From contig JACKDV010000014.1 in the NCBI GenBank assembly GCA_020633315.1, positions 167,925 through 231,924 on the forward strand: 64,000 nucleotides of DNA, read 5' to 3'. The DNA is from Myxococcales bacterium. GTDB lineage: Bacteria; Myxococcota_A; Polyangia; Nannocystales; Nannocystaceae. Both the position numbers and the translations under genes were made by a program. Under the pieces are notes generated by a model. That model made no database searches. It was not told where the DNA came from and worked only from the letters and a program-made list of their open reading frames with translations. This document shows, in pieces, positions 24,960 through 34,988 of the stretch; position 1 is the stretch's first letter; each line of letters starts with the position of its first letter.

Positions 24960-26339
24960 TCAGTCGCGCGTGCCCGCACCCAGGCCCAGGCGGGCCCACT
25001 CCTGGAATCGTCGCGGGCTGCGGGGGTCCAGCTCCACGATCGAGATCGTGTCCTCCTCGGGGTTGGACACATAGGCCTGGCCGCGCTCGTGATCGACCAC
25101 CACCTCGTGCGCGCCCTCGCCCACCGGCACCGAGGCGAGCATGCGGAAGCTCCCCAGGCCCACCACGGCCAGCCGCCCCGCGCTGCGACAGGTCACCAGC
25201 GCCAGCGGCTCGGCGACCACGGCCTCCTCGCCCGCCTCGGGTCGCGTCACCGCGATCACGTTCGGGTTGTCACAAAGCGGCAGCGCTCCCACCAGGGCGT
25301 TGCGCGGGCTGCCGTCGTCCCCCAGGCGCGTGTCCACCCGCAGCAGCGCGGGCGGAGTGGTCTGCACCACCAGCAGGTGATCGCCGTGCGCATCCTCGAA
25401 GACCAGATCGCCCATGAACGGCCGCGCCTCCACCACCTCGGGGTTGATCGCGTCCAGGGTCACCTCGGGACCGGACAGCAGCAGGTCCAGGCCCGGCGCC
25501 ACCCCGAACTGCCGCACCCCCGGGAAGTAGCGCTGCGAGGCGAACAGCACCGGGCGCTCGCAGTCGCGGCTCTCGTCCGAGGGCGCCAGCGGATCGCAGG
25601 GCAGGCTCGCCACCCCGAAGCCCCCGATGAGCTCCTCGTCCTCGAACGGACCCGCGCGGAAGAAGTCACCCTCCACGTCGGCCAGCTCGGGCCCGTTCTC
25701 GCCGTCGAGAGCCAGCAGCGACAGCGCGCCGCCCAGCAGGTGCGGCACGTAGGCGTAGCGGGCTCCTTGATCGTCCACCACCACCCGGGAGGGCTCGCCG
25801 GGCAGGCGGTCGTTGTCCGACGCCCGGATCTCGTGCGCCTCGCCGCAGCGCTGATCATCGTCCTGTCCGCAGTCCAGGCGCACGCCCTCGCCCCCCTGCA
25901 CCAGGTCCATCCAGGTGACCGACGCGGGACTGCGGGTGGTGACCAGCAGGCGCACCAGGCCGGCCTCGCCCGCCGGCTGATCGATGGCGATGTTGCCCGC
26001 CCCCGTGCCCAGGCGCACCGTGGCCTGGGGATCGATGAACGCCGCCGGATTGCACTCGAGGGTGGGGTCGTCGCTCGACACCCGCCGGCACGCGCCCGAG
26101 CCCTCGTCCTCCAGCGCGGCGAACAGCTCCGCGAGGTCCACGGCCATCAGCGTCGAGTCGGTCTCCACCCGATCCCAGTTGCCGTTGGTGACCAGCAGCA
26201 CGGCCCCCGTGGGGCTCACCGCCAGCCCGGTGGGCTGCCGCAGCGCATCGAGGCTGGGCACGATGCCGGGCTCGGCTCGGCAGGCGGTCAGGACCAGCCC
26301 GATCGCCATCGCCCATCCGTCGCGCGGCCGGGGTCTCAC
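24960..26339 (-). CDS. Lipoprotein with YVTN-type beta-propeller repeats
   Basis: The protein has 459 residues. A short basic start, a hydrophobic stretch and an L-T-A-C lipobox (Cys about residue 20) mark it as a probable type II lipoprotein exported by Sec. The rest looks like a beta-propeller: P-T-G-L-A-V-S-P-T-G-A-V-L-L-V-T-N-G near 36-53, A-Y-V-P-H-L-L-G-G-A-L-S-L-L-A-L in the middle, and the closing blade H-E-V-V-V-D-H-E-R-G-Q-A-Y-V-S-N with T-I-S-I-V-E-L. Several Cys residues in the blades fit a disulphide-forming envelope protein. It is last in a - strand run behind FliR-like, with a 54-base gap. Its ligand is unknown. Confidence 0.88.
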   Translation of the reverse strand: MRPRPRDGWAMAIGLVLTACRAEPGIVPSLDALRQPTGLAVSPTGAVLLVTNGNWDRVETDSTLMAVDLAELFAALEDEGSGACRRVSSDDPTLECNPAAFIDPQATVRLGTGAGNIAIDQPAGEAGLVRLLVTTRSPASVTWMDLVQGGEGVRLDCGQDDDQRCGEAHEIRASDNDRLPGEPSRVVVDDQGARYAYVPHLLGGALSLLALDGENGPELADVEGDFFRAGPFEDEELIGGFGVASLPCDPLAPSDESRDCERPVLFASQRYFPGVRQFGVAPGLDLLLSGPEVTLDAINPEVVEARPFMGDLVFEDAHGDHLLVVQTTPPALLRVDTRLGDDGSPRNALVGALPLCDNPNVIAVTRPEAGEEAVVAEPLALVTCRSAGRLAVVGLGSFRMLASVPVGEGAHEVVVDHERGQAYVSNPEEDTISIVELDPRSPRRFQEWARLGLGAGTRD

Positions 26340-26393
26340 GCATCGAGCATCGCACGGCCGCGCCGCCCGGCGAACCCACGGCCTCGCGCGCCG

Positions 26394-27089
26394 CTACGGC
26401 AGCCCCAGCGCACGCTCGGCCCAGATCGCGTCGTAGGCCGCCCACGACGCCCCCGTGGCCACCAGCGCCGCCGCCACGCGCAGCCAGGGCCCCGCGGCCG
26501 CCGCCATCACTCCCGCAAACGACGAGCCTCGCCCCACGAGCCCCACCACCAGCTCGGCCATCGCCCCCACCAGCAGCACCGGCGTCGCCAGGGTGAGCGC
26601 GAGCAGGGCCATGCCATGCGCCAGCCGAGCCACCGACTCCGCCGAAACCACCACCGACCACGCCAGCGGCTCTCCCACCGGCCACCGCTCCAGCATCACC
26701 GAGCCGCCCTGCAGCAGCGGCCGGTGCAGCCCCAGCGACAGCGCCGTCGCCCCCACCAGCGCCAGCACGAGCGCCTGCCAGGGTCGCGGGGCCGTCCCCA
26801 GCACGCGAGCGCTGGCCTCGACCGCCCCCACCAGCGCATGCCCCGGCAGCGAGACCACCAGCCCCAGCAGCGCGCCCAGGACCAGCTCGGCCCCCGCGGC
26901 CGCCCAAGGATCCACGCCCGGCCTCATCGCCGTCGGCTCGCCCCCAGAAGCCAGCCCCACCGCGAGCACGGCGGCCACCGCCACCCAGGGAGCCCCCACC
27001 GCGCGTCGCCACAGCACCTGCACCGCCAGCAGGGCCCACCAGCGCAGCGCCAGCAGCCCCAGCCCGATCCCCAGCGACGCGTCGTCCAC
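26394..27089 (-). CDS. fliR: FliR/SctT-like export-gate membrane protein
   Basis: The protein has 231 residues from GTG 27089, directly behind the FliQ-like stop. It is predicted to be an inner-membrane export-gate subunit of a flagellar/type III apparatus. Several long hydrophobic Ala/Leu/Val segments are visible. E-L-V-L-G-A-L-L-G-L-V near 64-74 corresponds to the E-L-x-x-G-x-x-x-G element of FliR; L-H-R-P-L-L-Q-G-G near 120 corresponds to the G-H region; and L-A-T-P-V-L-L-V-G-A-M-A-E-L-V near 170 fits the family C-terminal half. It is somewhat shorter than typical FliR (about 260). Identification rests mainly on the adjacent FliP- and FliQ-like genes in canonical order, so the symbol is provisional. 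Confidence 0.75.
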   Translation of the reverse strand: MDDASLGIGLGLLALRWWALLAVQVLWRRAVGAPWVAVAAVLAVGLASGGEPTAMRPGVDPWAAAGAELVLGALLGLVVSLPGHALVGAVEASARVLGTAPRPWQALVLALVGATALSLGLHRPLLQGGSVMLERWPVGEPLAWSVVVSAESVARLAHGMALLALTLATPVLLVGAMAELVVGLVGRGSSFAGVMAAAAGPWLRVAAALVATGASWAAYDAIWAERALGLP

Positions 27090-27091
27090 CC

Positions 27092-27361
27092 TCAGGGCTC
27101 CCGACCGACCACTGCGAGCTGGGACCAGGTCTCGCTCGCCAGCTCCAGCGCCTGCATGCCGAGCATCTCCGACATCAGCACCAGCACCCCCAGCACCGCC
27201 AGGCCGCGGACCACCGCGCCCGCCACCGGATCGCCGAGCCCCACGCGAGCGCCCAGCCACCCCGCCAGCACGCTCCCCGCCAGCCCGGCGCCCAGCAGCG
27301 GCAGCCCCAGCACCAGCGCGCGCCCCAGTCCGTGCTGGACCACCAGCGGAAGCTCGCTCAC
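27092..27361 (-). CDS. fliQ: FliQ/SctS-like export-gate membrane protein
   Basis: The protein has 89 residues, the usual FliQ length, with two hydrophobic hairpin segments (about 15-36 and 48-65). L-V-L-G-L-P-L-L-G-A-G-L corresponds to the first FliQ helix. The Q-x-x-x-Q-I-N-E-x-T-L loop typical of the family is not kept and reads R-V-G-L-G-D-P-V-A-G instead, so it is a divergent member. Its start overlaps the FliP-like stop by four bases (ATGA), and its stop almost touches the FliR-like start, which implies translational coupling. Position between FliP- and FliR-like genes is the strongest evidence. Confidence 0.75.
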   Translation of the reverse strand: MSELPLVVQHGLGRALVLGLPLLGAGLAGSVLAGWLGARVGLGDPVAGAVVRGLAVLGVLVLMSEMLGMQALELASETWSQLAVVGREP

Positions 27362-27954
27362 TGGTAGCCCTCCACCAGCCCGCCGATCACCACGTCGAAC
27401 CCACCCGCGGCCAGGAACAGCATCAGCTTGAGCGGCAGGGTCACCAGCGGCCCCGGAGCGTTGACGAGCCCCAGCAGCCCCAGCACCTGCGCCACCACCA
27501 GGTCGACCACCACCAGCGGCAGCAGCACCAGCACTGCCATGTGCAGCGCCTCGCTCAGCTCCGTCACCAGGAACGCCGACACCAACGCCCGCGGATCGTC
27601 GCCCGAGGTGCCCGCCAGCTCCGCAAAGAAGCGCAGCTCGTCATCCGCCGCATGACGCTCCAAGAACCCACGCAGCGGCTCGAGCACCCCCGCCCATGCC
27701 CCCGCCTCTCCCAGCGCTCCGACCCCGCCCGCGGCCTCTACCGCCTCGAGGCTCGCCTGCGCCACCGGGGCCATCACCACTGCGGTCACCACCAGCGCCA
27801 GCGCCAGCATGGCCGACCACGGCAGCAGCACCTCCGCACCCAGCCCCACCCGCAGCGCCCCGAGCACCACGCTCACCTTGGTGAACGCCGTGGCTGCCGC
27901 GAGTACCAACGGCAGCACGGCCAGCAGCACCCAGGGCCCCAGCTCGACGCTCAT
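27358..27954 (-). CDS. fliP: FliP/SctR-like export-gate membrane protein
   Basis: The protein has 198 residues and is shorter than flagellar FliP (about 245) because it has no cleavable signal peptide or N-terminal extension. It is the most recognisable gate subunit: A-T-A-F-T-K-V-S-V-V-L-G-A-L-R near 21-35 matches the T-S-F-T-R-x-x-I-V-L-x-x-L-R signature; V-V-M-A-P-V follows; F-L-V-T-E-L-S-E-A-L matches F-x-x-S-E-L-x-x-A-F; and L-P-L-K-L-M-L-F matches the L-P-x-K-L-x-L-F end. The loop that usually holds the methionine gasket (M-G-M-M-M-x-P-P) reads L-G-L-V-N-A-P-G-P, with no Met. It is coupled by 4-base overlaps to its neighbours on both sides. Confidence 0.88.
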   Translation of the reverse strand: MSVELGPWVLLAVLPLVLAAATAFTKVSVVLGALRVGLGAEVLLPWSAMLALALVVTAVVMAPVAQASLEAVEAAGGVGALGEAGAWAGVLEPLRGFLERHAADDELRFFAELAGTSGDDPRALVSAFLVTELSEALHMAVLVLLPLVVVDLVVAQVLGLLGLVNAPGPLVTLPLKLMLFLAAGGFDVVIGGLVEGYQ

Positions 27955-28274
27955 CGAGCCCTCGCACCCGAGTCATCGCCGAGCCCCTGCCCACCGAGTG
28001 CCCCCTCGGGCATCGGCTCGCCCCCATCCCGGCGAGCCTCGAGCTCGGTCAGCAGCCGCGGTGCCGCCCCCGGCCCCGTCCCCACCACCAGCCGCCGCCC
28101 TTCCAGCTCGATCACGTGGAGCGCATGCTGTCCGCCCAACGAGACCGTCTGCCGCCGCACTCCCGAGGACTCGAGCCGCCGCGTCCGAGCCCACAGGGCC
28201 AGCAGCGCCACCGCTCCGGCCAGCAGCCCGAGTGTGGTCAGCGGTCCGGCTCCGGCCAGGGCGAGCAAGGACAT
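27951..28274 (-). CDS. fliO: FliO-like single-pass membrane protein
   Basis: The protein has 107 residues from ATG 28274. One N-terminal hydrophobic segment (about 7-27) is followed by a small basic/beta domain with L-G-G-Q-H-A-L-H-V-I-E-L-E-G-R-R-L-V-V-G, the hallmark of FliO (x-L-G-x-x-x-x-L-x-L-V-E-x-x-x-x-x-x-L-V-G). In flagella FliO is an assembly helper for the FliP ring and is absent from most virulence type III systems. Its stop overlaps the FliP-like start by four bases. Its presence argues for a flagellar-type rather than injectisome-type ancestry of the four-gene set. Confidence 0.78.
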   Translation of the reverse strand: MSLLALAGAGPLTTLGLLAGAVALLALWARTRRLESSGVRRQTVSLGGQHALHVIELEGRRLVVGTGPGAAPRLLTELEARRDGGEPMPEGALGGQGLGDDSGARAR

Positions 28275-28357
28275 GGCCCGACCGTAGGGAAAAGCCGCAG
28301 CCCCACGCCAGAAACGCGCCAAAAACCGAGGTCAGCGCTACGGCCGTGGGATGCCGA

Positions 28358-28846
28358 TCAGAAGCGCCAGGAGTAGCCCAGGCTCGGCCCCCAGACCTGG
28401 GGCAGGACCGTCAGTGAAGCCGCCCGTGGCACATCGTGACGGGTCCGGGCCAGGATGATCGAGCCGAGGATCCCCAGCGTCAGGGTCGCGGCCTGGCCCA
28501 AGCCGACCACGCTCAGCCCTACGACTCCGACCGGGGCCACCCGCCCATCGCGACGCCGCAGCGCCCCGATGGCACCGAACGGACCCACGACCGGGATCGT
28601 CATCCACATCGACACGCGGTTGCCGGGATCCTTGGCCAGCCCCGCCCCCCCGATCCCCGCCATGACCCCATAGGTCACCGCGAACATCCCGAAGCCGATG
28701 ATGGTGAAGGTCTTGCCGGTCTCGCGGCGCTCGAGCAGCGGCCGCTCCGACTCCGGAACGGGCTCGGGCTCGGGCGCTGGTGCGGCGTGGGCCACCCCCG
28801 CTCCGAGCATCCCTCCCAGGCCGATCATCATCACGAGCCGTCGCAT
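28358..28846 (-). CDS. Small exported membrane or outer-membrane-like protein
   Basis: The protein has 162 residues. A clear signal peptide (about 1-22, ending A-H-A-A) is followed by a Pro/Glu-rich stretch and two or three hydrophobic Gly-rich segments (I-I-G-F-G-M-F-A-V-T-Y-G-V-M-A-G near 48-63, V-G-V-V-G-L-S-V-V-G-L-G near 105-116). The protein ends S-L-G-Y-S-W-R-F; a terminal Phe after alternating residues resembles the beta-signal of outer-membrane proteins, although the inner segments look helical. I do not recognise the family. It is upstream of the FliO-like gene (83 bases) on the same strand and downstream of rplQ past a terminator. Confidence 0.8.
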   Translation of the reverse strand: MRRLVMMIGLGGMLGAGVAHAAPAPEPEPVPESERPLLERRETGKTFTIIGFGMFAVTYGVMAGIGGAGLAKDPGNRVSMWMTIPVVGPFGAIGALRRRDGRVAPVGVVGLSVVGLGQAATLTLGILGSIILARTRHDVPRAASLTVLPQVWGPSLGYSWRF

Positions 28847-28887
28847 CGTCCCAACCAGGTGGAATCATGATACCCCAAGACGCACCA

Positions 28888-28920
28888 AGGGCGCCCCCCT
28901 GCCCAGCAGGAGCGCGCCCT
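28888..28920 (-). terminator. Terminator-like hairpin after rplQ
   Basis: AGGGCGC (28888-28894) and GCGCCCT (28914-28920) form the outer stem, with an inner CCTG/CAGG pairing in the loop. It lies 25 bases past the rplQ stop, the end of the long ribosomal cluster. The T-run is weak. Confidence 0.6.
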
Positions 28921-28945
28921 CGGCCGCTTTCTCACGGAGCGGTGT

Positions 28946-29350
28946 CTACACGAGCTCGATGATCGCCATCCGAGCCGCGTCGCCCACCCGCGGCGCCGTC
29001 TTGATGATGCGGGTGTAGCCGCCCGGCCGCTCCTTGTAGCGGTTGGCGATGTCGGAGAACAGCTTGGCGAGCACCTCGCGGCTGTGCACGAGCCGACCCG
29101 CCATGCGGTAGGCGTGAACGATGCGAGCCTTGTCCTCCGGCGAGCGCTCCCCCTCGGGCTTCGCCAGCAGCTCCTGCACGCTCAGCCCGCGAGAGATGGT
29201 CTTCTCCGCGAAGCGCCGCAGCTCCTTGGCCTTCGCCTCGGTGGTGGTGATTCGCTCGTGCTCCAGCAGCGAGGTGACCATGTTGCGATACATGGCCTTG
29301 CGGTGAGACGAGTTGCGCCCCAGCGGGCGTCCGGACTTGCGATGTCGCAT
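28946..29350 (-). CDS. rplQ: 50S ribosomal protein L17
   Basis: The protein has 134 residues. The invariant L17 start M-R-H-R-K-S-G-R-P-L-G-R-N-S-S-H-R is followed by M-x-x-N-M-V-T-S-L-L-E-H-E-R-I-T-T-T, and the C-terminal G-G-Y-T-R-I-I-K motif is present. L17 binds 23S rRNA near the exit-tunnel side of the large subunit. It is the last gene of the alpha-type operon (rpmJ-rpsM-rpsK-rpsD-rpoA-rplQ), 22 bases after rpoA, and is followed by a terminator-like hairpin. Confidence 0.98.
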   Translation of the reverse strand: MRHRKSGRPLGRNSSHRKAMYRNMVTSLLEHERITTTEAKAKELRRFAEKTISRGLSVQELLAKPEGERSPEDKARIVHAYRMAGRLVHSREVLAKLFSDIANRYKERPGGYTRIIKTAPRVGDAARMAIIELV

Positions 29351-29372
29351 GATGCTCCTCGTTCGGAGTGCC

Positions 29373-30380
<1,008 letters not shown>

Positions 30381-30404
30381 GCTCCGAGCCTCCTGGGACG
30401 AGGG

Positions 30405-31034
30405 TTACTTCGAGTACAGCTCGACGATGAGCTGCTCGTCGATCTCGGCCGCGACGTCCGAGCGAGAGGGAAGGGTCGAGACCTTGCCCTTGAAGTGGTC
30501 CTTGTCGACCTCGAGCCAGGCGGGCCGCGGGCTGCGGTCGCTCTTGGCGATGGCCTCGACGATCTTGGCGATCTTGCGGCTCTTCTCGCGCACCTCGACC
30601 ACGTCGCCGGCACGCACGAGGTACGACGGGATGTCGACGCGCTTGCCGTTGATGGTGAAGTGGCCGTGGCGGGCGAGCTGCCGCGCCTCGGCGTGACTCG
30701 ACGCGAAGCCGCAGCGCAGCACCACGTTGTCGAGCCGACGCTCGAGCAGCTGCAGCAGGTTCTCGCCGGTCACCCCCTTCATGCGGGTGGCACGGAAGTA
30801 GTAGCCGCGGAACTGCTTCTCGAGCAGCCCGTACATGCGCTTGACCTTCTGCTTCTCGCGAAGCTGCTGGCCGTAGTCGCTGGGACGGCGACGGCGCCCC
30901 TGGCCGTGCTGGCCGGGGGGGTACGGACGGCGCTCGTAGCCGCACTTGGTCGAGAAGCAGCGATCACCCTTGAGGTAGAGCTGCGCGTCCTCGCGGCGGC
31001 AGAGACGACAGACGGGACCGGTATAGCGAGCCAT
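30405..31034 (-). CDS. rpsD: 30S ribosomal protein S4 (zinc-binding type)
   Basis: The protein has 209 residues. Four Cys at 9, 12, 26 and 31 (C-R-L-C...C-F-S-T-K-C) form the zinc-binding N-terminal finger of C+ type S4; E. coli S4 lacks it. The S4 RNA-binding domain (R-L-D-N-V-V-L-R-C-G-F-A, then G-H-F-T-I-N-G-K-R-V-D-I-P-S-Y) spans about 95-160. S4 nucleates small-subunit assembly, and in E. coli it represses the alpha operon. It is 24 bases upstream of rpoA in the conserved order. Confidence 0.99.
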   Translation of the reverse strand: MARYTGPVCRLCRREDAQLYLKGDRCFSTKCGYERRPYPPGQHGQGRRRRPSDYGQQLREKQKVKRMYGLLEKQFRGYYFRATRMKGVTGENLLQLLERRLDNVVLRCGFASSHAEARQLARHGHFTINGKRVDIPSYLVRAGDVVEVREKSRKIAKIVEAIAKSDRSPRPAWLEVDKDHFKGKVSTLPSRSDVAAEIDEQLIVELYSK

Positions 31035-31040
31035 GGTGGG

Positions 31041-31427
31041 TCAGACCCTCCGCCGCTTGGGCGGGCGGCAGCCGTTGTGGGGAATGGGGGTGACGTCCTT
31101 GATCGCGGTCACCCGCATGCCCGAGGACTGGACCCCGCGCAGCGCCGACTCGCGACCCGCCCCGGGACCGCTGATGCGGATCGAGACGGTCTGCATGCCG
31201 TGGTCCTGGGCCCGCCGGCACGCCTCGTCGGCCGCGAGCTGGGCGGCGAAGGGCGTGGACTTGCGGGAGCCCCGGAAGCCACGGACCCCGGCCGAGGCCC
31301 AGGCGACCACGTTGCCGTTGACGTCGGTGACGCTGACCAGGGTGTTGTTGAAGGTCGAGCGGATGTGGACGATGCCCGTCGAGATGTTCTTCTTGACGCG
31401 CTTCTTGCCTTGCTTGCTGGTGGCCAT
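31041..31427 (-). CDS. rpsK: 30S ribosomal protein S11
   Basis: The protein has 128 residues. A basic N-terminus leads to N-N-T-L-V-S-V-T-D, then S-A-G-V-R-G-F-R-G-S-R-K-S-T-P-F-A-A-Q and G-P-G-A-G-R-E-S-A-L-R, all typical of S11 at the mRNA exit/platform. The C-terminus H-N-G-C-R-P-P-K-R-R-R-V is canonical. It is 6 bases from rpsD. Confidence 0.99.
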   Translation of the reverse strand: MATSKQGKKRVKKNISTGIVHIRSTFNNTLVSVTDVNGNVVAWASAGVRGFRGSRKSTPFAAQLAADEACRRAQDHGMQTVSIRISGPGAGRESALRGVQSSGMRVTAIKDVTPIPHNGCRPPKRRRV

Positions 31428-31445
31428 GGCGGTCTCGCTCCTGCG

Positions 31446-31817
31446 CTAGCGCTTCTTCTGCGCCACGGTGGCCCGCTTGGGCCCCTTGCGCGTGCGGGCG
31501 TTGGTGTGCGTGCGCTGGCCTCGGACCGGCAGGCCACGGCGATGCCGGAGCCCGCGGTAGCAGCCGAGGTCCATCAGTCGCTTCACGCTCATCTGGACGT
31601 CGCGACGGAGGTCACCCTCCACGCGGTAGCTCTGCTCGATCACCTGACGGATCGCGCTGACCTGCTCGTCGGTGAGGTCGTCGGTACGGACCGAGGGACC
31701 GACCCCCGACTCGGTGAGGATCTTGGATGCGGTGACGCGGCCCACCCCGTAGATGTAGGTGAGGGCGACTTCGATCCGCTTGTTGCGGGGGAGGTCTACG
31801 CCGGCGATGCGGGCCAT
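31446..31817 (-). CDS. rpsM: 30S ribosomal protein S13
   Basis: The protein has 123 residues. M-A-R-I-A-G-V-D-L-P-R-N-K-R at the start, G-V-G-R-V-T-A-S-K-I-L and the C-terminal G-L-P-V-R-G-Q-R-T-H-T-N-A-R-T-R-K-G are all diagnostic. S13 contacts tRNA and the B1 intersubunit bridges through its basic tail. It is 18 bases upstream of rpsK and just downstream of rpmJ. Confidence 0.99.
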   Translation of the reverse strand: MARIAGVDLPRNKRIEVALTYIYGVGRVTASKILTESGVGPSVRTDDLTDEQVSAIRQVIEQSYRVEGDLRRDVQMSVKRLMDLGCYRGLRHRRGLPVRGQRTHTNARTRKGPKRATVAQKKR

Positions 31818-31821
31818 GGCT

Positions 31822-31935
31822 CTAACCCTGCCTCTGCTTGTGCTTGGGGTTCTCGCAGATCACCCGCACGACACCACGACGGCGGATCACCTTGCACTTC
31901 TCACAGATCTTCTTGACGCTCGCTCTGACTTTCAT
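31822..31935 (-). CDS. rpmJ: 50S ribosomal protein L36
   Basis: The protein has 37 residues and reads M-K-V-R-A-S-V-K-K-I-C-E-K-C-K at the start. Cys11, Cys14, Cys27 and His32 (C-E-K-C...I-C-E-N-P-K-H) make the zinc ribbon, so this is the zinc-dependent C+ form. It ends Q-R-Q-G. It is the first small gene of the alpha-type cluster, four bases before the rpsM ATG, in the usual infA-rpmJ-rpsM order. Confidence 0.97.
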   Translation of the reverse strand: MKVRASVKKICEKCKVIRRRGVVRVICENPKHKQRQG

Positions 31936-32005
31936 GGCGGGGAACCTGCGTCGCTCGTGGGCTGACCGATAAGGGGAAACGTCTTCCGGGGAGGTTGGCT
32001 TCGCT

Positions 32006-32224
32006 TCAGTCGACCACGGCGACGATGGTGCCGCGGCCAGGGTCGAGGCGGGCCCGACGGACGCGAACCCGATCGCCCTTGCGAATCGGGCGGGCGAGCC
32101 GACCGAGCTCCTCGGAGGGGCCGGCGACTACCACGGTTCCGTCGGTGAATTGAAGCCTAAAGAGTCGTTGGGGAAGCTCGGCCACCACGGTCGCCAGGAC
32201 CGCCTCGGAGGCCGCGGAATTCAT
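32006..32224 (-). CDS. infA: Divergent translation initiation factor IF-1-like protein
   Basis: The protein has 72 residues from ATG 32224 and is a single OB-fold (S1-like) domain. A-T-V-V-A-E-L-P-Q-R-L-F-R-L and R-K-G-D-R-V-R-V follow the IF-1 pattern (x-V-V-E-A-L-P-N-A-x-F-R-V; P-G-D-x-V-x-V-E), and D-P-G-R-G-T-I-V replaces D-L-T-R-G-R-I-V. The H-I-S-G-K-M-R-K segment that inserts into 16S rRNA is not recognisable (A-G-P-S-E-E-L-G-R-L-A-R instead). Size and position before rpmJ support infA, but the divergence makes a second, canonical infA elsewhere plausible. It lies 147 bases downstream of the acyl-CoA synthetase. Confidence 0.75.
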   Translation of the reverse strand: MNSAASEAVLATVVAELPQRLFRLQFTDGTVVVAGPSEELGRLARPIRKGDRVRVRRARLDPGRGTIVAVVD

Positions 32225-32371
32225 CGTCTGTTCCTCTCCCGGGGCTCGGGAGCGGCGGAGCATGCCACCCCGGACGGCGTTCGTAAACCCACGAGCGGGG
32301 GGATCAATTCTCAGTGAGCACGCACACATCTCGAGCCGATCTCGCGTGGGTCGCGGAGCTCCCGCGATCCA

Positions 32372-34192
<1,821 letters not shown>

Positions 34193-34199
34193 TGCGGCC

Positions 34200-34838
34200 T
34201 CAGAGCACGGCCATGATGCGGGTGAAGATCTCGTCGGGGTCCCCCACCCCGTCGACCTCGACCACGATGCCCTTGCCCTGGTAGTGGGCGATGACGGGTC
34301 GGGTCTCGGAGTCGAACTTCTCGAGCCGGGCGCGGACCATCTCGGGGGTGTCGTCGCTGCGCTGGTAGAGCGCCTCACCGGTCTCGTCGCACACGCCCTC
34401 GACCTTCGGGGGGTTGTACCTCACGTGGTAGACGTGACCGCTGGGCGACATGCGACGCCCGGTGATCCGCTCCTCGATGAGATCGAAGGGCACCTGGAGG
34501 TCGACGACCTTGTCGATGGTGACCGCAGCGTCGAGGGCCTGAGCCTGGGGCATGGTGCGGGGGAAGCCATCGAGGAGGAAGCCGCGCTGGGCTTCGGGAG
34601 TGGAGATGGCCTCCTCGAGCATGGCGATGACGAGGTCGTCGGGGACGAGCTGTCCGGCGTCCATGAACCCCTTGGCCTGCTGGCCGAGCTCGGTCCCTTC
34701 CTTGACGGCGGCGCGGAGGAGGTCACCGGTGCTGATGTGGGCGTAGCCGAGCTGCTCCTTGAGCTTCTTGGCCTGGGTGCCCTTGCCGGAGCCTGGGGCG
34801 CCGATGAGGATGATCCCCTTTGCACGCTCTTCGCTCAT
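34200..34838 (-). CDS. adk: Adenylate kinase
   Basis: The protein has 212 residues from ATG 34838; the longer open frame upstream runs through repeats and is not coding. It interconverts ATP + AMP and 2 ADP. The P-loop G-A-P-G-S-G-K-G-T-Q is near 12-21, H-I-S-T-G-D-L-L-R-A-A near 30-40, and the AMP/ATP-site D-G-F-P-R-T near 85-90. The LID begins E-R-I-T-G-R-R and has no zinc Cys4 set, ending in a D-D-T-P-E-M-V-R-A-R-L helix. It is normally downstream of secY; here about 1 kb of non-coding DNA separates them. Confidence 0.98.
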   Translation of the reverse strand: MSEERAKGIILIGAPGSGKGTQAKKLKEQLGYAHISTGDLLRAAVKEGTELGQQAKGFMDAGQLVPDDLVIAMLEEAISTPEAQRGFLLDGFPRTMPQAQALDAAVTIDKVVDLQVPFDLIEERITGRRMSPSGHVYHVRYNPPKVEGVCDETGEALYQRSDDTPEMVRARLEKFDSETRPVIAHYQGKGIVVEVDGVGDPDEIFTRIMAVL

Positions 34839-34988
34839 GCGGGGATCGATACCACCCGGGGGCGAGGGGGACGAGGGGGGGCAATTGAGGAATCTCGTCG
34901 GGTGTATGGAGACGAGGGTTGGAGGCGAAGGCTGGGACTGGGGGGGCTGCGGGACTGGGGAGAATGACTTCTGGCGGAGGCTGCGGAA

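Noticed and set aside
26394..28274. Calling the gate genes a virulence type III system with the large proteins as effectors
   Set aside because: No ATPase, needle, secretin, chaperone or translocator genes are present, and FliO argues for a flagellar type. A link to the large proteins is only positional.
32351..32367. Hairpin TCGCGG/CCGCGA just after the acyl-CoA synthetase as a terminator
   Set aside because: Short stem with no T-rich tail, and downstream infA needs reads from somewhere; evidence too weak to list.
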